A stretch of DNA of 64,000 nt from Streptococcus oralis subsp. dentisani (GTDB lineage: Bacteria > Bacillota > Bacilli > Lactobacillales > Streptococcaceae). The notes beneath the pieces were generated by a model. That model ran no database searches. It was not told the DNA's origin and worked only from the letters and a program-made list of their open reading frames with translations. The stretch's first letter is position 1. Each line of letters opens with the position of its first letter. The DNA is taken from assembly GCF_007475365.1 (NCBI RefSeq), contig NZ_CP034442.1:1054001-1118000 (forward strand), written 5' to 3'. Shown in pieces: positions 1 to 9,785 of this stretch. A program made the translations under genes and the position numbers.

Positions 1-4
1 GCCA

Positions 5-238
5 TTAGTCTAATCCAATCACTTCATAGCCGTTCGCTTCTAGCGTGCGGACAATCTTGTCCATAGGAGTTCCTTCGAGCTTAGAACCCTGTTTGAGCGA
101 TACTTTGCGACCGACTGTATTGCGCATCAAGGGATTAGCAAGTGGTTTAAAACCCAGCTCCACTAGGATTTCCAAGACTTCTGGATGCTTGTCCACCACT
201 TCTGCAACGGGAATTGATACATCGATGATATTGTCCAT
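5..238 (-). CDS. DUF1858 domain protein
   Basis: A small soluble protein of 77 residues that I place in the DUF1858 family from its overall pattern: an N-terminal stretch on keeping a 'hostile to variation' VAEVVDKHPEVLEILVELGF helix, then a GRKVSL segment. The molecular function of the family is unknown; members often sit beside DUF438 or hemerythrin-like sensor proteins, but any such downstream gene would lie off the left edge. An in-frame ATG at 250 is part of the ATGGAGG ribosome-binding site itself, so the Met at 238 is the likelier start. It has its own extended -10 promoter at 280-288 and follows the rbfA terminator, so it is probably a separate transcription unit. Family assignment is by recall, without a profile search. 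Confidence 0.75.
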   Translation of the reverse strand: MDNIIDVSIPVAEVVDKHPEVLEILVELGFKPLANPLMRNTVGRKVSLKQGSKLEGTPMDKIVRTLEANGYEVIGLD

Positions 239-279
239 GACGACCTCCATGTATGTTCTAAAATGATTTTACTGCTTAT

Positions 280-288
280 ATTATACCA
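280..288 (-). promoter_or_regulatory. Extended -10 promoter of the DUF1858 gene
   Basis: On the minus strand this reads TGGTATAAT, a complete extended -10 element. No good -35 hexamer is visible 17 bases upstream, as is common for extended -10 promoters. Confidence 0.6.
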
Positions 289-308
289 TAAGGACGATTA
301 GCATACAC

Positions 309-334
309 AAAAAAAGAGGGTTGCCCCCTCTTTC
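309..334 (-). terminator. Rho-independent terminator after rbfA
   Basis: Minus strand: AAAGAGGG and its complement form an 8-bp stem with a short loop, followed by a run of seven T. It begins directly at the rbfA stop codon and separates rbfA from the DUF1858 gene. Confidence 0.85.
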
Positions 335-685
335 TTAGTTTTTATCCAGATTGCGTAGCATCTCGTCAATCTTGTTTCCATATTCGATGGATTCGTCTTT
401 GACGAAGGTCAAATCTGGGATTTTGTACAATTTCAAATTGCGACCAAGTTCACGTTTGATGGTACCAGTTGCTTTTTCAAGCCCGATTTGAGCTTTTTGG
501 TTATCCGAAGCAAGGTTACTCAAAATGGTGTAGTAAACCTTGGCAACAGACAAGTCACCTAGCATCTGAACATCTGTAATGGTCACACCTTGGACACGCG
601 GATCACGGACTTTCTTTTGCAAAATCTCATTGACTTCACGCTTGATTTCCATGCCCACACGATCCGTACGAAAATGATTTGCCAT
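335..685 (-). CDS. rbfA: Ribosome-binding factor A
   Basis: A 116-residue protein that binds the 30S subunit and helps mature the 5' end of 16S rRNA; it matters most at low temperature. The sequence shows the typical start [11 protein letters not shown], the [19 protein letters not shown] segment, and the conserved ISDVQ-like [19 protein letters not shown] strand of the KH-like fold. Nine further in-frame codons lie upstream (to 712), but the Met at 685 matches the family start and is preceded by an AAAGGAA ribosome-binding site. It lies downstream of infB in the usual nusA-infB operon order, but 166 bases and two hairpins separate them. Length is normal for the family. Confidence 0.95.
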   Translation of the reverse strand: MANHFRTDRVGMEIKREVNEILQKKVRDPRVQGVTITDVQMLGDLSVAKVYYTILSNLASDNQKAQIGLEKATGTIKRELGRNLKLYKIPDLTFVKDESIEYGNKIDEMLRNLDKN

Positions 686-713
686 GATATTCCTTTCTCT
701 ACTTTGAACCAAA

Positions 714-801
714 AGCTAGGCCAGCAGACCTAGCTATTTCTGTTAGATAGAGGAACTAGAGCCATTTGAATCTAGAAAACAAGCCTTAGATAGAACTAAG
801 G
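714..801 (-). other. Two hairpins between infB and rbfA
   Basis: Two inverted repeats fill this gap: AGCTAGG/CCTAGCT (714-720 with 729-735) and CCTTAG/CTAAGG (784-789 with 796-801). Each could fold in the minus-strand transcript, but only short T stretches follow, so they may be weak terminators, attenuators or processing sites rather than full terminators. Confidence 0.45.
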
Positions 802-851
802 GTTCATCAAGGCGCTGTTGACGACGAGTCAAATTGGCTATCGTTTCTCTA

Positions 852-3638
852 TTATCGTTTGATTTCTTCCATGACATAAGCCTCAATCACATCATCCATC
901 TTGATATCATTGTAGCCCTCAATCATCAATCCACCTTCACGACCGTTCGTAACTTCTTTAACGTCGTCTTTATAGTGTTTCAAGCTTGCGAGTTCACCGT
1001 CATAGATAACAACACCGTCACGGATGACACGGACTTTAGAGTCACGGGTAACTTTACCACTCGTAACCATGAATCCACCGATAGTTCCCACTTTAGACAC
1101 CTTGAAGGTTTCACGGATGATTGCTTCACCGATGATTTTTTCTTCAAATTCAGGATCGAGCATCCCTTTCATGGCTTCTTCCATCTCTTCGATAACCTTG
1201 TAAATAATGCTGTGGAGACGGATTTCTACATCGTCAGCTTCTGCTTGCTGACGAGCTTGTGGTGTAGGACGTACGTTGAAACCAACGATAAAGGCATTTG
1301 AAGCTTCCGCAAGAGTCACGTCAGATTCATTGATGGCACCGACCGCTGAGTGAACGATAGTAACTTTTACTCCTTCTACATCGATCTTTTGAAGTGAGGC
1401 AGAAAGGGCTTCAACCGAACCTTGTACGTCGGCCTTGATGATAACGTTGACTGACTTGAGCTCACCAGCTTTAAGTGTATCAAAGAGGTTTTCAAGGCTA
1501 ACACGTTGGGTAGCTTGACGTTGTTTCATAAGGGCACGTTTGGCACGCTCTTCACCTGCTGCACGCGCAGATTTTTCATCTTCGTAAACGGCAAAGTGGT
1601 CACCCGCCATCGGTGCTTCGTTCAATCCTGTGATAGAAACCGGCGTTGATGGGCCTGCGACCTTGACACGACGACCAAGGTCATTGGTCATGGCACGGAC
1701 ACGACCGAAGGTATTTCCGACAACGATAGGGTCTTGCACATTCAGAGTACCTTGTTGCACAAGAAGAGTTGCGACCGCACCTTTCCCTTTATCCAAGCGA
1801 GCTTCGATAACCGTACCGATAGCACGAACTGTTGGGTCTGCCTTGAGTTCTTGGATTTCAGCCACAAGAAGGACTGTTTCCAAGAGTTCATCGATATTTT
1901 GGTTGAATTTAGCTGAGATTTCAACAAATTCAGAATCTCCACCCCAAGCTGTTGACATAACCCCATGCTCTGCCAATTCACCGATAACACGTTCTGGGTT
2001 GGCACCTGGTTTATCAATCTTGTTGATAGCTACGATAATTGGAACGTTGGCCGCTTTTGAGTGGTTGATGGCTTCGATAGTCTGAGGCATAACCCCGTCG
2101 TCGGCCGCTACAACCAAGATAGTAATATCGGTAACAGATGCACCACGCGCACGCATAGATGTAAAGGCCGCGTGTCCTGGTGTATCAAGGAAGGTAATCT
2201 TCTTGCCATTTTCCACGATTTGGTAGGCACCGATATGCTGAGTGATACCACCTGCTTCACCTGTCGCAACACGAGAGTTACGAAGGGTATCCAAGAGGGT
2301 TGTTTTACCATGGTCAACGTGTCCCATGATGGTTACAACTGGTGGACGCTCAACCAATTCATCTTCATTAAGATAACCATCTTCGACAAAGAAACGTTCG
2401 ATGTCGGCATTATCCACTTCAACCTTTTGTTTGGCTTCGATACCGTAATCCACCATGAGGAGTTCGATGGTTTCTCCATCCAAGGATTGGTTTTGTGTGG
2501 CCATCACACCCATCATAAAGAGTTTCTTAACGATTTCTGCTGGTTCACGTTTGATACGTTTTGCGATTTCCGCAACAGTCATACCATCTGTATATTCAAA
2601 TTCTGTTGGCAATTCGTGGAACTTACGCTCTGTAACAGGTTTTGGAGTCTGGTTACGGTTGTTTTGCTTGTTGCCTTTTTTATTTTTCTTATTGTTATTC
2701 CAGTTACTATTTCTTTGATTTCTCACTTGATTCTGACTACTTCGATTCTTTTGTTGTTTTCTAGGACCATCTTCTTCGTGATCATAATCGTCACGTTCTT
2801 TGTCTGGTCGAGCTTGTTTTTTACGACGTGTATCCACTGGCGCTTCTTTCGCTACAGGAGCTACTGTTACCGCTGGCTGCGTTTGTTCAGCTAGCTTAGC
2901 AGCTTCTTCAAAGATTTCCTCAGGTTCCTTGCGTTTATTAGCTTGAGCCAAGGCTTCTTTGGCAGCTTGCGATTGTTTGAAGCGCTCCTCGCTTGAGCGT
3001 GCGTACTCTGCATTTTGCTCTGCTTTTAGGGCTGCTGCACGGGCTTTAAAGTCAACACGTGGTCCAGCTTGCTTGGGCTGGAAGTCTTGTTGCTGACGGC
3101 GATCATTGCCACGATTCCCTTGACCTTGTGGTTTTTTCCCTTGGTCGTTAAATCGGCGATTGTCGCGGTTCCCTTGACCAGGTTTGACACCATTACGACC
3201 GTCATTTTTCTGACGGTTGCCGTTTTGTTGTTGGTCACGGTTGTTGCCCTTGTTTTGTTTGCGTCGCTCTGCCTGCTCTTTGGCACGTGCCTCACGCTCC
3301 GCCTTGAAGTTTCGACTCTGTGGTCTTGCAGCCACTACTTTTTCTTCCTTAGGAGCTGCAGGTGCAGCTGGTTTGCTTTCTTCCTTTGCGGCAGCTGGTT
3401 TAGCTGACGCAGGCTTTTCTGCTTTCTTTTCTACACTTGCTTTTGCTGCTACAGGTTTTGCTTCTGCCTTAGGAGCAGGTGCAGGCTTAAAGCTAGCTGC
3501 GATTTGTTCAGCAGCAGCAGCTTCCACGCTCGATGAGTGGCTTTTCACATCCAAGCCCAACTCTTTTGCACGCGCTACAACTTCTTTACTTTCTTTTCCA
3601 AGTTCTTTTGCGATTTCGTACAATCTTTTCTTAGACAA
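852..3638 (-). CDS. infB: Translation initiation factor IF-2
   Basis: GTPase of 928 residues that brings initiator fMet-tRNA to the 30S subunit and promotes subunit joining. The N-terminus is the IF2_N helix-turn-helix ([20 protein letters not shown]), followed by a long low-complexity linker rich in Ala, Pro, Glu, Lys, Asn and Gln (about residues 50-340), which is typical of streptococcal IF-2. A second IF2_N-like segment ([17 protein letters not shown]) leads into the GTPase domain with G1 GHVDHGKT, G3 DTPGH and G4 NKID, then beta-barrel domains and the IF2 C-terminal fMet-tRNA-binding domain. It is the last gene of rimP-nusA-ylxR-ylxQ-infB, starting 16 bases after ylxQ. No damage is seen. 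Confidence 0.98.
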   Translation of the reverse strand: MSKKRLYEIAKELGKESKEVVARAKELGLDVKSHSSSVEAAAAEQIAASFKPAPAPKAEAKPVAAKASVEKKAEKPASAKPAAAKEESKPAAPAAPKEEKVVAARPQSRNFKAEREARAKEQAERRKQNKGNNRDQQQNGNRQKNDGRNGVKPGQGNRDNRRFNDQGKKPQGQGNRGNDRRQQQDFQPKQAGPRVDFKARAAALKAEQNAEYARSSEERFKQSQAAKEALAQANKRKEPEEIFEEAAKLAEQTQPAVTVAPVAKEAPVDTRRKKQARPDKERDDYDHEEDGPRKQQKNRSSQNQVRNQRNSNWNNNKKNKKGNKQNNRNQTPKPVTERKFHELPTEFEYTDGMTVAEIAKRIKREPAEIVKKLFMMGVMATQNQSLDGETIELLMVDYGIEAKQKVEVDNADIERFFVEDGYLNEDELVERPPVVTIMGHVDHGKTTLLDTLRNSRVATGEAGGITQHIGAYQIVENGKKITFLDTPGHAAFTSMRARGASVTDITILVVAADDGVMPQTIEAINHSKAANVPIIVAINKIDKPGANPERVIGELAEHGVMSTAWGGDSEFVEISAKFNQNIDELLETVLLVAEIQELKADPTVRAIGTVIEARLDKGKGAVATLLVQQGTLNVQDPIVVGNTFGRVRAMTNDLGRRVKVAGPSTPVSITGLNEAPMAGDHFAVYEDEKSARAAGEERAKRALMKQRQATQRVSLENLFDTLKAGELKSVNVIIKADVQGSVEALSASLQKIDVEGVKVTIVHSAVGAINESDVTLAEASNAFIVGFNVRPTPQARQQAEADDVEIRLHSIIYKVIEEMEEAMKGMLDPEFEEKIIGEAIIRETFKVSKVGTIGGFMVTSGKVTRDSKVRVIRDGVVIYDGELASLKHYKDDVKEVTNGREGGLMIEGYNDIKMDDVIEAYVMEEIKR

Positions 3639-3654
3639 ATCATGTCCTCCTCTT

Positions 3655-3954
3655 CTATTCCATAAGAGACCTCATTTTCTTTGTAAATCCAGCATCTGTC
3701 ACAGCCAAAACCTTTCTCGATTTTCCGACTGCTATGCTTAATTCCAGTGTTGAAAACACGGTTATAACTTCTATTTGATAATAGTCACTTTTATCTTGAA
3801 TCTTCTTGGTCAGATTGGGACCAGCATCATGGGCTAGAAAGACTAGCTTGGCTTTCTGGTCTTGGATAGCCTTGACCACCAATTCCTCACCCGATATGAT
3901 CCGGCCTGCTCGTTGAGCAAGTCCCAAGAGATTGCTTATCTTTTGCTTATTCAA
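3655..3954 (-). CDS. ylxQ: YlxQ, L7Ae-family RNA-binding protein
   Basis: A 99-residue protein of the L7Ae/L30e fold that binds RNA, perhaps kink-turn motifs. It begins [19 protein letters not shown] and carries the family's [22 protein letters not shown] segment. Its exact ribosomal role is not settled. The gene overlaps the end of ylxR by 8 bases, indicating translational coupling, and lies directly before infB, as in most Firmicutes. Length is normal. Confidence 0.9.
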   Translation of the reverse strand: MNKQKISNLLGLAQRAGRIISGEELVVKAIQDQKAKLVFLAHDAGPNLTKKIQDKSDYYQIEVITVFSTLELSIAVGKSRKVLAVTDAGFTKKMRSLME

Positions 3955-4240
3955 GTCCTAACTCTCTTCTTTTCACTTTGTGATCAACATAAGCGATCAA
4001 CTCGTCATAAAAGCTTTCTTCCACTTCCATGTTAAAGCTGCGGTTAAAGACTTTCTTCTTTTTGGCCTCTAGGGCCTCTGCATTGTCTAGCTTGATATAA
4101 GCGCCTCGGCCATTGGCCTTGCCTGTCGGATCGATAAAGACTTGCCCTTCTTTGTTCTTGACAATGCGGAGCAAATCACGCTTATCAATCACTTCGTTGG
4201 ATACAACAGACTTGCGCAAAGGGATTTTTCTTGTTTTCAT
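3947..4240 (-). CDS. ylxR: YlxR, RNase P-modulating nucleic-acid-binding protein
   Basis: A 97-residue basic protein (RnpM/YlxR family; DUF448). Family work on B. subtilis reports RNA binding and modulation of RNase P. Visible features are the R-K-IPLRKSVVS start (the related motif is usually RxCxxC/R near the N-terminus), the GRGAYI motif, and a Lys/Arg-rich C-terminus. It sits between nusA and ylxQ in the conserved operon, starting 21 bases after nusA ends. Product identity is well supported by context; the biochemical role comes from the family and not from this sequence. Confidence 0.9.
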   Translation of the reverse strand: MKTRKIPLRKSVVSNEVIDKRDLLRIVKNKEGQVFIDPTGKANGRGAYIKLDNAEALEAKKKKVFNRSFNMEVEESFYDELIAYVDHKVKRRELGLE

Positions 4241-4261
4241 CTTTCCCTCCTCTAGCAGCTT

Positions 4262-5398
4262 TTATTCTTCAGTTGATTCGTCTGTGTCAGCGTAATCCAC
4301 TTGACCTGCTTCTTCCATAGCTTCAAATTCACTTGCAGACTTGATATCGATACGGTAACCCGTCAAGTGAGCTGCCAAGCGAACGTTTTGTCCACGACGA
4401 CCAATGGCAAGAGAAAGCTTGTTATCAGGCACAACGACCAAGGCACGTTTGCTGTCGTTTTCATCAAAGATAACTTGGTCAACCTCTGCAGGTGCGATAG
4501 CATTGTAGATAAATTCAGCTGGATCTGCTACCCACTCGATAACGTCGATGTTTTCTTCAACAGGAATCATGCGGTCGCTCTTAGCATCGTAGCGAGCTGG
4601 ATGGAACTTGCTAGTGATTTTCTTGATATTAGCACCACCACGTCCAACGATTGTCCCGATAGCGTCCACGTTTGGATTGTGGCTACGAACAGCAACCTTA
4701 GTACGGTCACCAGCTTCGCGGGCTACGCTCATGATTTCGACAGTTCCATCGTAAACTTCTGGAATTTCTTGCTCCATCAAGCGTTTGATCATTTCTGGAT
4801 GGCTACGACTAACAAAGACGTTGACACCACGAGGGTTGTCTTCAACCTTGTAGACATAAACTTCGATACGATCGTGGGAAGCAAAGACTTCTCCAGGGAT
4901 TTGGTCCTGTTTTGACAATTGGGCTTCGATGCTGCCAAGGTTGACGTAAATAAAGCGGTTGTCAAATCGTTCTACTGTACCAGACATGATTTCTTGCTCA
5001 TGTTCTTTGTAAGTATTGTAAGTGATGGCACGTGTTTGCTTGCGCATTTTTTCCATGATGGTTTGTTTAGCAGATTGGGCTGCTACACGACCAAACTCAG
5101 CTGGTGCTTCTTCAAACTTGATTTTGTCACCAAGCTCATAGGCTGAATTAATGGCAAGGGCATCTTTCAAGCTAATTTCCAAACGGCTATCAAATACTTC
5201 ATCAACAACTTCACGAACAGTATAGACGGTAAAGTCACCTGTCTTTTCATTGAAGTCAATGGCTACGCTATCAGATTGACCATAGCGTCTGCGATAAGCG
5301 GAACGAAGCGACTCTACTACTGCGTCGATGATGTCTTCTTTTTTGATTCCCTTGTCTTCTTCCAAAATGCGGAAGGCCTCTAGCATTTCTTTACTCAT
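4262..5398 (-). CDS. nusA: Transcription termination/antitermination factor NusA
   Basis: RNA polymerase-associated factor of 378 residues that controls pausing, termination and antitermination. Domains in order: N-terminal RNAP-binding domain (residues 1-125), S1 domain (about 135-200), then two KH domains, the first with the GRGGANIKKI loop and the second with the GRRGQNVRLA loop. The C-terminal acidic repeats of proteobacterial NusA are absent, as is normal in Firmicutes; the tail here is short and acidic. It lies 42 bases after rimP in the same operon. Confidence 0.97.
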   Translation of the reverse strand: MSKEMLEAFRILEEDKGIKKEDIIDAVVESLRSAYRRRYGQSDSVAIDFNEKTGDFTVYTVREVVDEVFDSRLEISLKDALAINSAYELGDKIKFEEAPAEFGRVAAQSAKQTIMEKMRKQTRAITYNTYKEHEQEIMSGTVERFDNRFIYVNLGSIEAQLSKQDQIPGEVFASHDRIEVYVYKVEDNPRGVNVFVSRSHPEMIKRLMEQEIPEVYDGTVEIMSVAREAGDRTKVAVRSHNPNVDAIGTIVGRGGANIKKITSKFHPARYDAKSDRMIPVEENIDVIEWVADPAEFIYNAIAPAEVDQVIFDENDSKRALVVVPDNKLSLAIGRRGQNVRLAAHLTGYRIDIKSASEFEAMEEAGQVDYADTDESTEE

Positions 5399-5440
5399 GT
5401 TCTTTTTACTTTTGAATCCTCAAAAGCTATCCTTTCTTTT

Positions 5441-5920
5441 CTATAGTTTAACTGCTAAACGTGCTTTTGATACTAAACTGTATGGAATTTGGACTGTTTT
5501 CTTACGTGTCTTGTCCATATATTCCATAGTCAACTCATCCCCTTCAAAGGATACCAAGGTTCCTTCAAAGACTTTTTGCTTATCGATAGCTTGGTAGAGC
5601 CCGACATGGATGTATTTCCCAACAGCTCCAGCGACAGCATCCTTGGTTTTCAAAGGACGTTCCAAGCCTGGACTGGTGATTTCTAGGAAATATTGTTCTG
5701 GGAAGGGATCTGGCTTGATGGTGTCTAAGACAGGACTGATAATTTCTGTCAAGTCTGCCGTGTCGTTCAAGGTGATTCCTTCAGGTTTATCTAAAAAAAT
5801 ACTGAGAATCATGTCACTGCCAATCTTTCCATACTCGATATCCACGAGCTCGAAAGGCGCTTGGATGACAGGTTCTACAACTTCTCTGACTAATTCTACG
5901 ATTGTTGCGATTGTGTCCAC
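5441..5920 (-). CDS. rimP: Ribosome maturation factor RimP
   Basis: A 159-residue protein needed for 30S subunit maturation, first gene of the nusA-infB operon. The sequence shows the family's FELVDIEYG strand, the [19 protein letters not shown] segment and the [11 protein letters not shown] motif. The usual annotated start is the GTG at 5918-5920, but the complete Shine-Dalgarno match AGGAGGTG overlaps that very codon, which is too close for normal initiation; the ATC at 5909-5911 lies at ideal spacing and would give a protein three residues shorter. The end and the family are certain; the start is not. Promoter at 5981-6009. Confidence 0.93.
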   Translation of the reverse strand: MDTIATIVELVREVVEPVIQAPFELVDIEYGKIGSDMILSIFLDKPEGITLNDTADLTEIISPVLDTIKPDPFPEQYFLEITSPGLERPLKTKDAVAGAVGKYIHVGLYQAIDKQKVFEGTLVSFEGDELTMEYMDKTRKKTVQIPYSLVSKARLAVKL

Positions 5921-5980
5921 CTCCTCATAAGCAAGAGGCGAAGATATTTCCCCGCCTCACTTTCTCATATTCTTGCTATT

Positions 5981-6009
5981 AGTATAACACTCTTGATTCT
6001 TTTTGTAAA
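5981..6009 (-). promoter_or_regulatory. Promoter of the rimP-nusA-infB operon
   Basis: Minus strand: TTTACA, a 17-base spacer, then TATACT preceded by TG (extended -10). It lies about 60 bases upstream of rimP. The transcribed leader contains a GAGGCG/CGCCTC inverted repeat (5935-5940 with 5953-5958) just before the ribosome-binding site. Confidence 0.7.
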
Positions 6010-6046
6010 GCAAAAGCATTCAAAGGGCTTGTTTTCAAGCTTAATC

Positions 6047-6682
6047 TTAAAATTCTGCTTCAACTCGGTAAATCACTTGACCTTTGCTGGAGAATTTTTG
6101 CTCATATTCTGTCATGACATTGCCTTCAAAATCACTGGCATGCAAGTCTAGCCAAACACCATTGAGTTTCATCCCATACTGAGAAAAGCTCACTAGACTA
6201 TACTCAAATAAGCCACGGTTATCTGTCTTGAAATGGATTTCCCCATTCTCAGGCAAGATGCGCTTAAAGGTATCCAAGAAACTCTTGTAAGTCAAACGAC
6301 GTTTTTCATGGCGTTTTTTAGGCCAGGGATCTGAAAAGTTTAGGTAGAGACGATCAATTTCACCGTCTTCAAAGTAGTCGGTCAAATCCGAACCATCTAC
6401 CCACAGCAACTTGATGTTGGGCACTCCAACTTCAAGCACCTTGTCCAAGGCATAACTCAAGACCGACTTTTGGATGTCAATCCCGATGTAGTTGATGTTA
6501 GGGTTTTGCTTGGCCATTCCAGATACGAAGGCCCCTTTCCCACTTCCAACTTCAACATGAATAGGATGATCATTTCCAAACAAGTCTCGCCATTTCCCTT
6601 TAGCTTCCAAGGGATTGAGGACAACATACTGGGGATTAGCCTCTAGTAACTCTGTCGCCCCTTTACGATTTCTAACTCTCAT
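6047..6682 (-). CDS. trmB: tRNA (guanine-N7-)-methyltransferase TrmB
   Basis: SAM-dependent enzyme of 211 residues that makes m7G46 in tRNA variable loops. The SAM-binding motif is visible as [15 protein letters not shown], followed by the family signature [16 protein letters not shown], which contains residues for catalysis and tRNA binding. The start overlaps the end of ccrZ by 4 bases (ATGA type), so the two are cotranslated. The same ccrZ-trmB pair is kept in pneumococcus, where both are in one transcript. Length is normal and no key residue is missing. Confidence 0.96.
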   Translation of the reverse strand: MRVRNRKGATELLEANPQYVVLNPLEAKGKWRDLFGNDHPIHVEVGSGKGAFVSGMAKQNPNINYIGIDIQKSVLSYALDKVLEVGVPNIKLLWVDGSDLTDYFEDGEIDRLYLNFSDPWPKKRHEKRRLTYKSFLDTFKRILPENGEIHFKTDNRGLFEYSLVSFSQYGMKLNGVWLDLHASDFEGNVMTEYEQKFSSKGQVIYRVEAEF

Positions 6683-7473
6683 CTCTTCTTTCCATACTTG
6701 TCACGGAAGACACGCAAGGCATAAATCTCCCGGTTTACATTATCTAAATCTTGATTTACAAAGTATTTGGCAATCTGGCTCAAGTAAGAATACTGACCAT
6801 ACCAATACAATTTATCTAAAACTGTCTGATTGTACTTATAACCGTAATAAGTCAGCCAATCATGCCAATGTTGCTCTGGAATATAATGACACAACATATG
6901 CGCCACATCAAACATACGATCCGTCAGACGAACCGAATCCCAATCCACTAGATAAACGAGTCCACTCTCTGTCTCAATCCAATTACTATGGCGAAGATCA
7001 CCGTGCACAATCGTAGCATGGTCTTCCCTAAAACCTGGAACCGTTCTGCGCAGATCATCAATCACCGAGTTTAAGTACTGATGTCGTTTCAAGACTTCGG
7101 GTGCTTCCTGCCTCCAAGACTGCAACAAGTCTACTGGCGTCTCCATGGTATATCCCAAACGGCTCAACTGCTTCATCAAGGGACGTGAGCGGTGAAGACG
7201 TGTCAAGATATTGATAATCTGCTTGCGGTTCATATCGTGCGGTGTCAAGATTTTGCCCGTCAACCATTCTTGGGCACACATATCACGACCATCTGGCAAA
7301 CGACGAGTCCATAGTAATTGAGGAGCGATTTGTTCTCTGGCTAGGCCAGGTAGGATTGGAGAGGTGTTCATTTTTATAAAGACGCGCTTCCCATCAGGGT
7401 AGCTTCCCATATAAGCCTTGCCACTCTTCCCAGGTATAGGGGTCAGCGTTAGCTCATTATCACCCAAGTCCAT
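6679..7473 (-). CDS. ccrZ: Cell-cycle regulator CcrZ (aminoglycoside-phosphotransferase fold)
   Basis: A 264-residue protein of the choline-kinase/aminoglycoside-phosphotransferase fold. In S. pneumoniae CcrZ associates with FtsZ and links division to DnaA-driven replication initiation. The kinase-like core is visible: the Brenner-type catalytic motif HGDLRHSNW and the metal-binding LVDWDSV that follows, with FIKMNTSP as the likely nucleotide-binding Lys strand near residue 30. It overlaps trmB by 4 bases and starts 47 bases after ecsB. Identity rests on the ccrZ-trmB linkage and fold motifs; older annotations call it a phosphotransferase. Confidence 0.88.
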   Translation of the reverse strand: MDLGDNELTLTPIPGKSGKAYMGSYPDGKRVFIKMNTSPILPGLAREQIAPQLLWTRRLPDGRDMCAQEWLTGKILTPHDMNRKQIINILTRLHRSRPLMKQLSRLGYTMETPVDLLQSWRQEAPEVLKRHQYLNSVIDDLRRTVPGFREDHATIVHGDLRHSNWIETESGLVYLVDWDSVRLTDRMFDVAHMLCHYIPEQHWHDWLTYYGYKYNQTVLDKLYWYGQYSYLSQIAKYFVNQDLDNVNREIYALRVFRDKYGKKR

Positions 7474-7520
7474 TTCTTTCCTCCGTATAAAGTTTCCTTA
7501 CTATTCTACTAGTTTTTGGT

Positions 7521-8570
7521 CTATTCGTCAACCAATCTTTTCAGTTGGTAAGGTAAATAAAACAATTGTAGGAAGAGACTAGCCCCTACAAGAGCCAACA
7601 AGGCTATTTTTTCTTGAAAAACCACTGCTCCGACCAGCAATTCTAACAAAAGAACTGCACTTCCCGCACCGACTACAATCTGTTTCAATCCCTTCTCTTT
7701 CTCCCCTTTTTCTAGTGGAAAGAGCTGGGTCAAGTACTGGTAGTCAAAGGCATGATAGAGGGCCAGTAACTGAAAGAGCAAGAGGTAGTTAAATAGAACC
7801 ACTACTGCCGTCGCAATCCAAGCTTGCTCGATAAAGACCTGCGCTAACAAAGAAAGCAAGAGCAGACGTAGACTAAGGGCAAAGAGGTCTCCATTTCGCA
7901 GGTAAGAACGAAGATAGAGGTTTTGCCAAATCTTGCTCGGCACTTTCTGAACTGCTTTTAGGATAAAATCCAGATAAGAGCGACGTTTGACACTATTTGA
8001 AACGCCCTTGACCTGAGTAAAGAGAGCAAAGAAACGAAGCAAAACTTGCTTGCGCTTGCTTTCTTGGGAGATCACATAGTCCCAGTCAAGCCTATTCTCT
8101 GTAAAAAATTTACTGGATTTTTGGCGAAATACTAGGTACTTCGCTGCTCCCAATAAAAGCACATAGATGAGAAAGACTGGCAAGCCATAGCCCATGGCTA
8201 AAAATAAGGGCGCAAATAAAAGTAAGAAAAGGGTCTGGACAAAGAGCCAAAAGACTACTGAGCGCACTGTCTGCCCTTTGAGGTGGGACGTAACCTCCTC
8301 TTCACTGACTAAGAGAAAGAGTTTGTCAGGTACTTCCATGTAGGTTGCGATTCCTCCCCAAGCTAAAAGCAAAGCAGAGACAATCCCCAAAAACAAAAGA
8401 ATAGGCCAGTGATTTTCAGGAAAATTTTGCAAAAGTTGACTATACTGGTAGGCTAGAAAACCGATGAGAACCAGCAGGAACAAGACAAAGTGGTCATTGA
8501 GAACATAGCGCAGATAACCGACACACTCCTTACGAAAAGCCTGCTTTCGCTTTAAAAACAAGTCTTTCAT
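7521..8570 (-). CDS. ecsB: ABC transporter permease, EcsB type
   Basis: An integral membrane protein of 349 residues with paired hydrophobic segments (around residues 25-75, 105-145, 230-275 and 290-340), matching the EcsB family. It is the membrane partner of the ATPase encoded directly upstream; the two genes overlap by 4 bases. Ecs transporters in Firmicutes affect protein secretion, regulated intramembrane proteolysis and, in some species, competence or peptide export; the substrate cannot be read from the sequence. Confidence 0.82.
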   Translation of the reverse strand: MKDLFLKRKQAFRKECVGYLRYVLNDHFVLFLLVLIGFLAYQYSQLLQNFPENHWPILLFLGIVSALLLAWGGIATYMEVPDKLFLLVSEEEVTSHLKGQTVRSVVFWLFVQTLFLLLFAPLFLAMGYGLPVFLIYVLLLGAAKYLVFRQKSSKFFTENRLDWDYVISQESKRKQVLLRFFALFTQVKGVSNSVKRRSYLDFILKAVQKVPSKIWQNLYLRSYLRNGDLFALSLRLLLLSLLAQVFIEQAWIATAVVVLFNYLLLFQLLALYHAFDYQYLTQLFPLEKGEKEKGLKQIVVGAGSAVLLLELLVGAVVFQEKIALLALVGASLFLQLFYLPYQLKRLVDE

Positions 8571-9298
8571 AGCCCCTCCTCTTTGGTCAGAGCCAAGTAA
8601 ATATCATTCAAACTCGCTTCAGGCATGTCAAAGGCTTCGCGGAGTTGCTCCAGATTCCCCTGAGCCCGCACCTCCCCCTTGTGGAGAATAACAAAGGCGT
8701 CACACATCTTCTCCGCCGAATCCAGCACGTGGGTACTCATGAGAATGGACTTGCCTTTTTGTTTTTCTGCTTCCAAAAGTTGAATCAAGTCAGAAATAGC
8801 CAGCGGATCGAGCCCAAGAAAAGGCTCATCAACAATGAAAAGACTCGGATCTACGACAAAGGCACAGATAATCATGACCTTCTGCTTCATCCCTTTGGAA
8901 AAACGCACTGGGAACCAGTCTAATTTTTGATCCAAACGAAACATTTTTAACAAAGGTCCCACACGATCAAAAGCCACTTTTTGCTCAATACCATAGGCCA
9001 TGGCAACCGTCTCGATATGCTCTCTGAGGGTCAATTCCTCATACAGACTAGGCGTTTCTGGGATATAACCAATCTGCTTGCGGTAGTTGGTCGCATCTTC
9101 TCGCAGGTTGAGACCGTTAATCTTAATTTCTCCACTGTAAGGTGTCAACAGACCGATAATCTCATTGATTGTCGTTGATTTCCCAGCACCATTGAGACCA
9201 ATCAAACCGACCAACTGCCCACTTTCAACTGTAAAGGACACATCTTTCAAGACAGGGACGTGAACATAACCTCCTGTCAGGTTTTTAATTTCTAACAT
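8567..9298 (-). CDS. ecsA: ABC transporter ATP-binding protein, EcsA type
   Basis: ATPase of 243 residues energising the EcsAB exporter. Walker A is GLNGAGKST (residues about 34-42), the Q-loop is in IGYIPETPSLY, the signature is the variant FSKGMKQK in place of LSGGQ, Walker B is LFIVDEPFLGLDP, and the H-loop is MSTHVLD. The SKGMKQ signature is usual for this exporter group. The gene heads the ecsAB pair and is divergent from the HIT gene across a 67-base gap in which their -10 elements lie only nine bases apart. Confidence 0.9.
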   Translation of the reverse strand: MLEIKNLTGGYVHVPVLKDVSFTVESGQLVGLIGLNGAGKSTTINEIIGLLTPYSGEIKINGLNLREDATNYRKQIGYIPETPSLYEELTLREHIETVAMAYGIEQKVAFDRVGPLLKMFRLDQKLDWFPVRFSKGMKQKVMIICAFVVDPSLFIVDEPFLGLDPLAISDLIQLLEAEKQKGKSILMSTHVLDSAEKMCDAFVILHKGEVRAQGNLEQLREAFDMPEASLNDIYLALTKEEGL

Positions 9299-9312
9299 AT
9301 TTTCTCCGAATC

Positions 9313-9338
9313 TGGTATAATGTAGCTATATTATATCA
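9313..9338. promoter_or_regulatory. Facing extended -10 elements for the HIT gene and ecsA
   Basis: Plus strand: TGGTATAAT at 9313-9321, directed to the HIT gene. Minus strand: TGATATAAT at 9330-9338, directed to ecsA. The two transcription starts would overlap face to face, so simultaneous initiation may interfere. Confidence 0.55.
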
Positions 9339-9365
9339 AAATTCAATACAGTAGAGGTGGATTTT

Positions 9366-9776
9366 ATGTCAAATTGCATTTTTTGTAAGATCATCGCAGG
9401 CGAGATTCCTGCTTCAAAAGTATACGAGGATGAGCAGGTTCTTGCCTTCCTTGATATCTCTCAAGTAACACCTGGACACACCTTGGTCGTACCCAAAGAG
9501 CACTATCGCAATCTTTTGGAGATGGATGCTGCGAGCGCCAGCCAACTCTTTGCCCAAGTGCCAACAGTGGCTCAAAAAGTCATGAAGGCTACCAAGGCTG
9601 CTGGCATGAATATCATTGCCAACTGCGAGGAAGTCGCTGGTCAAACGGTCTTTCATACCCATGTGCACCTTGTTCCTCGCTACGGTGCAGAAGATGACCT
9701 CAAGATTGACTTTATCGCCCACGAACCTGACTTTGACAAACTTGCCCAAGTCGCTGAAACTATTAGAAATGCCTAA
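9366..9776 (+). CDS. hit: HIT-family nucleotide hydrolase
   Basis: A 136-residue histidine-triad protein, likely a dinucleoside-polyphosphate or aminoacyl-AMP hydrolase of the Hint/HinT branch. The N-terminal SNCIFCKIIAGEIPASKV is typical, with a Cys-x-x-Cys pair that often binds zinc, and the histidine triad is visible as FHTHVHLVP near residue 100. The Met at 9366 fits the family and follows an AGAGGTGG ribosome-binding site; the upstream ATG at 9357 does not. It is followed after 9 bases by a small membrane-anchored protein. Confidence 0.93.
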   Translation: MSNCIFCKIIAGEIPASKVYEDEQVLAFLDISQVTPGHTLVVPKEHYRNLLEMDAASASQLFAQVPTVAQKVMKATKAAGMNIIANCEEVAGQTVFHTHVHLVPRYGAEDDLKIDFIAHEPDFDKLAQVAETIRNA

Positions 9777-9785
9777 GGAGTTGCC

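Noticed and set aside
2061-2894. A 277-codon open frame on the plus strand inside infB
   Set aside because: It is an antisense shadow of the IF-2 gene with low-complexity composition and no ribosome-binding site.
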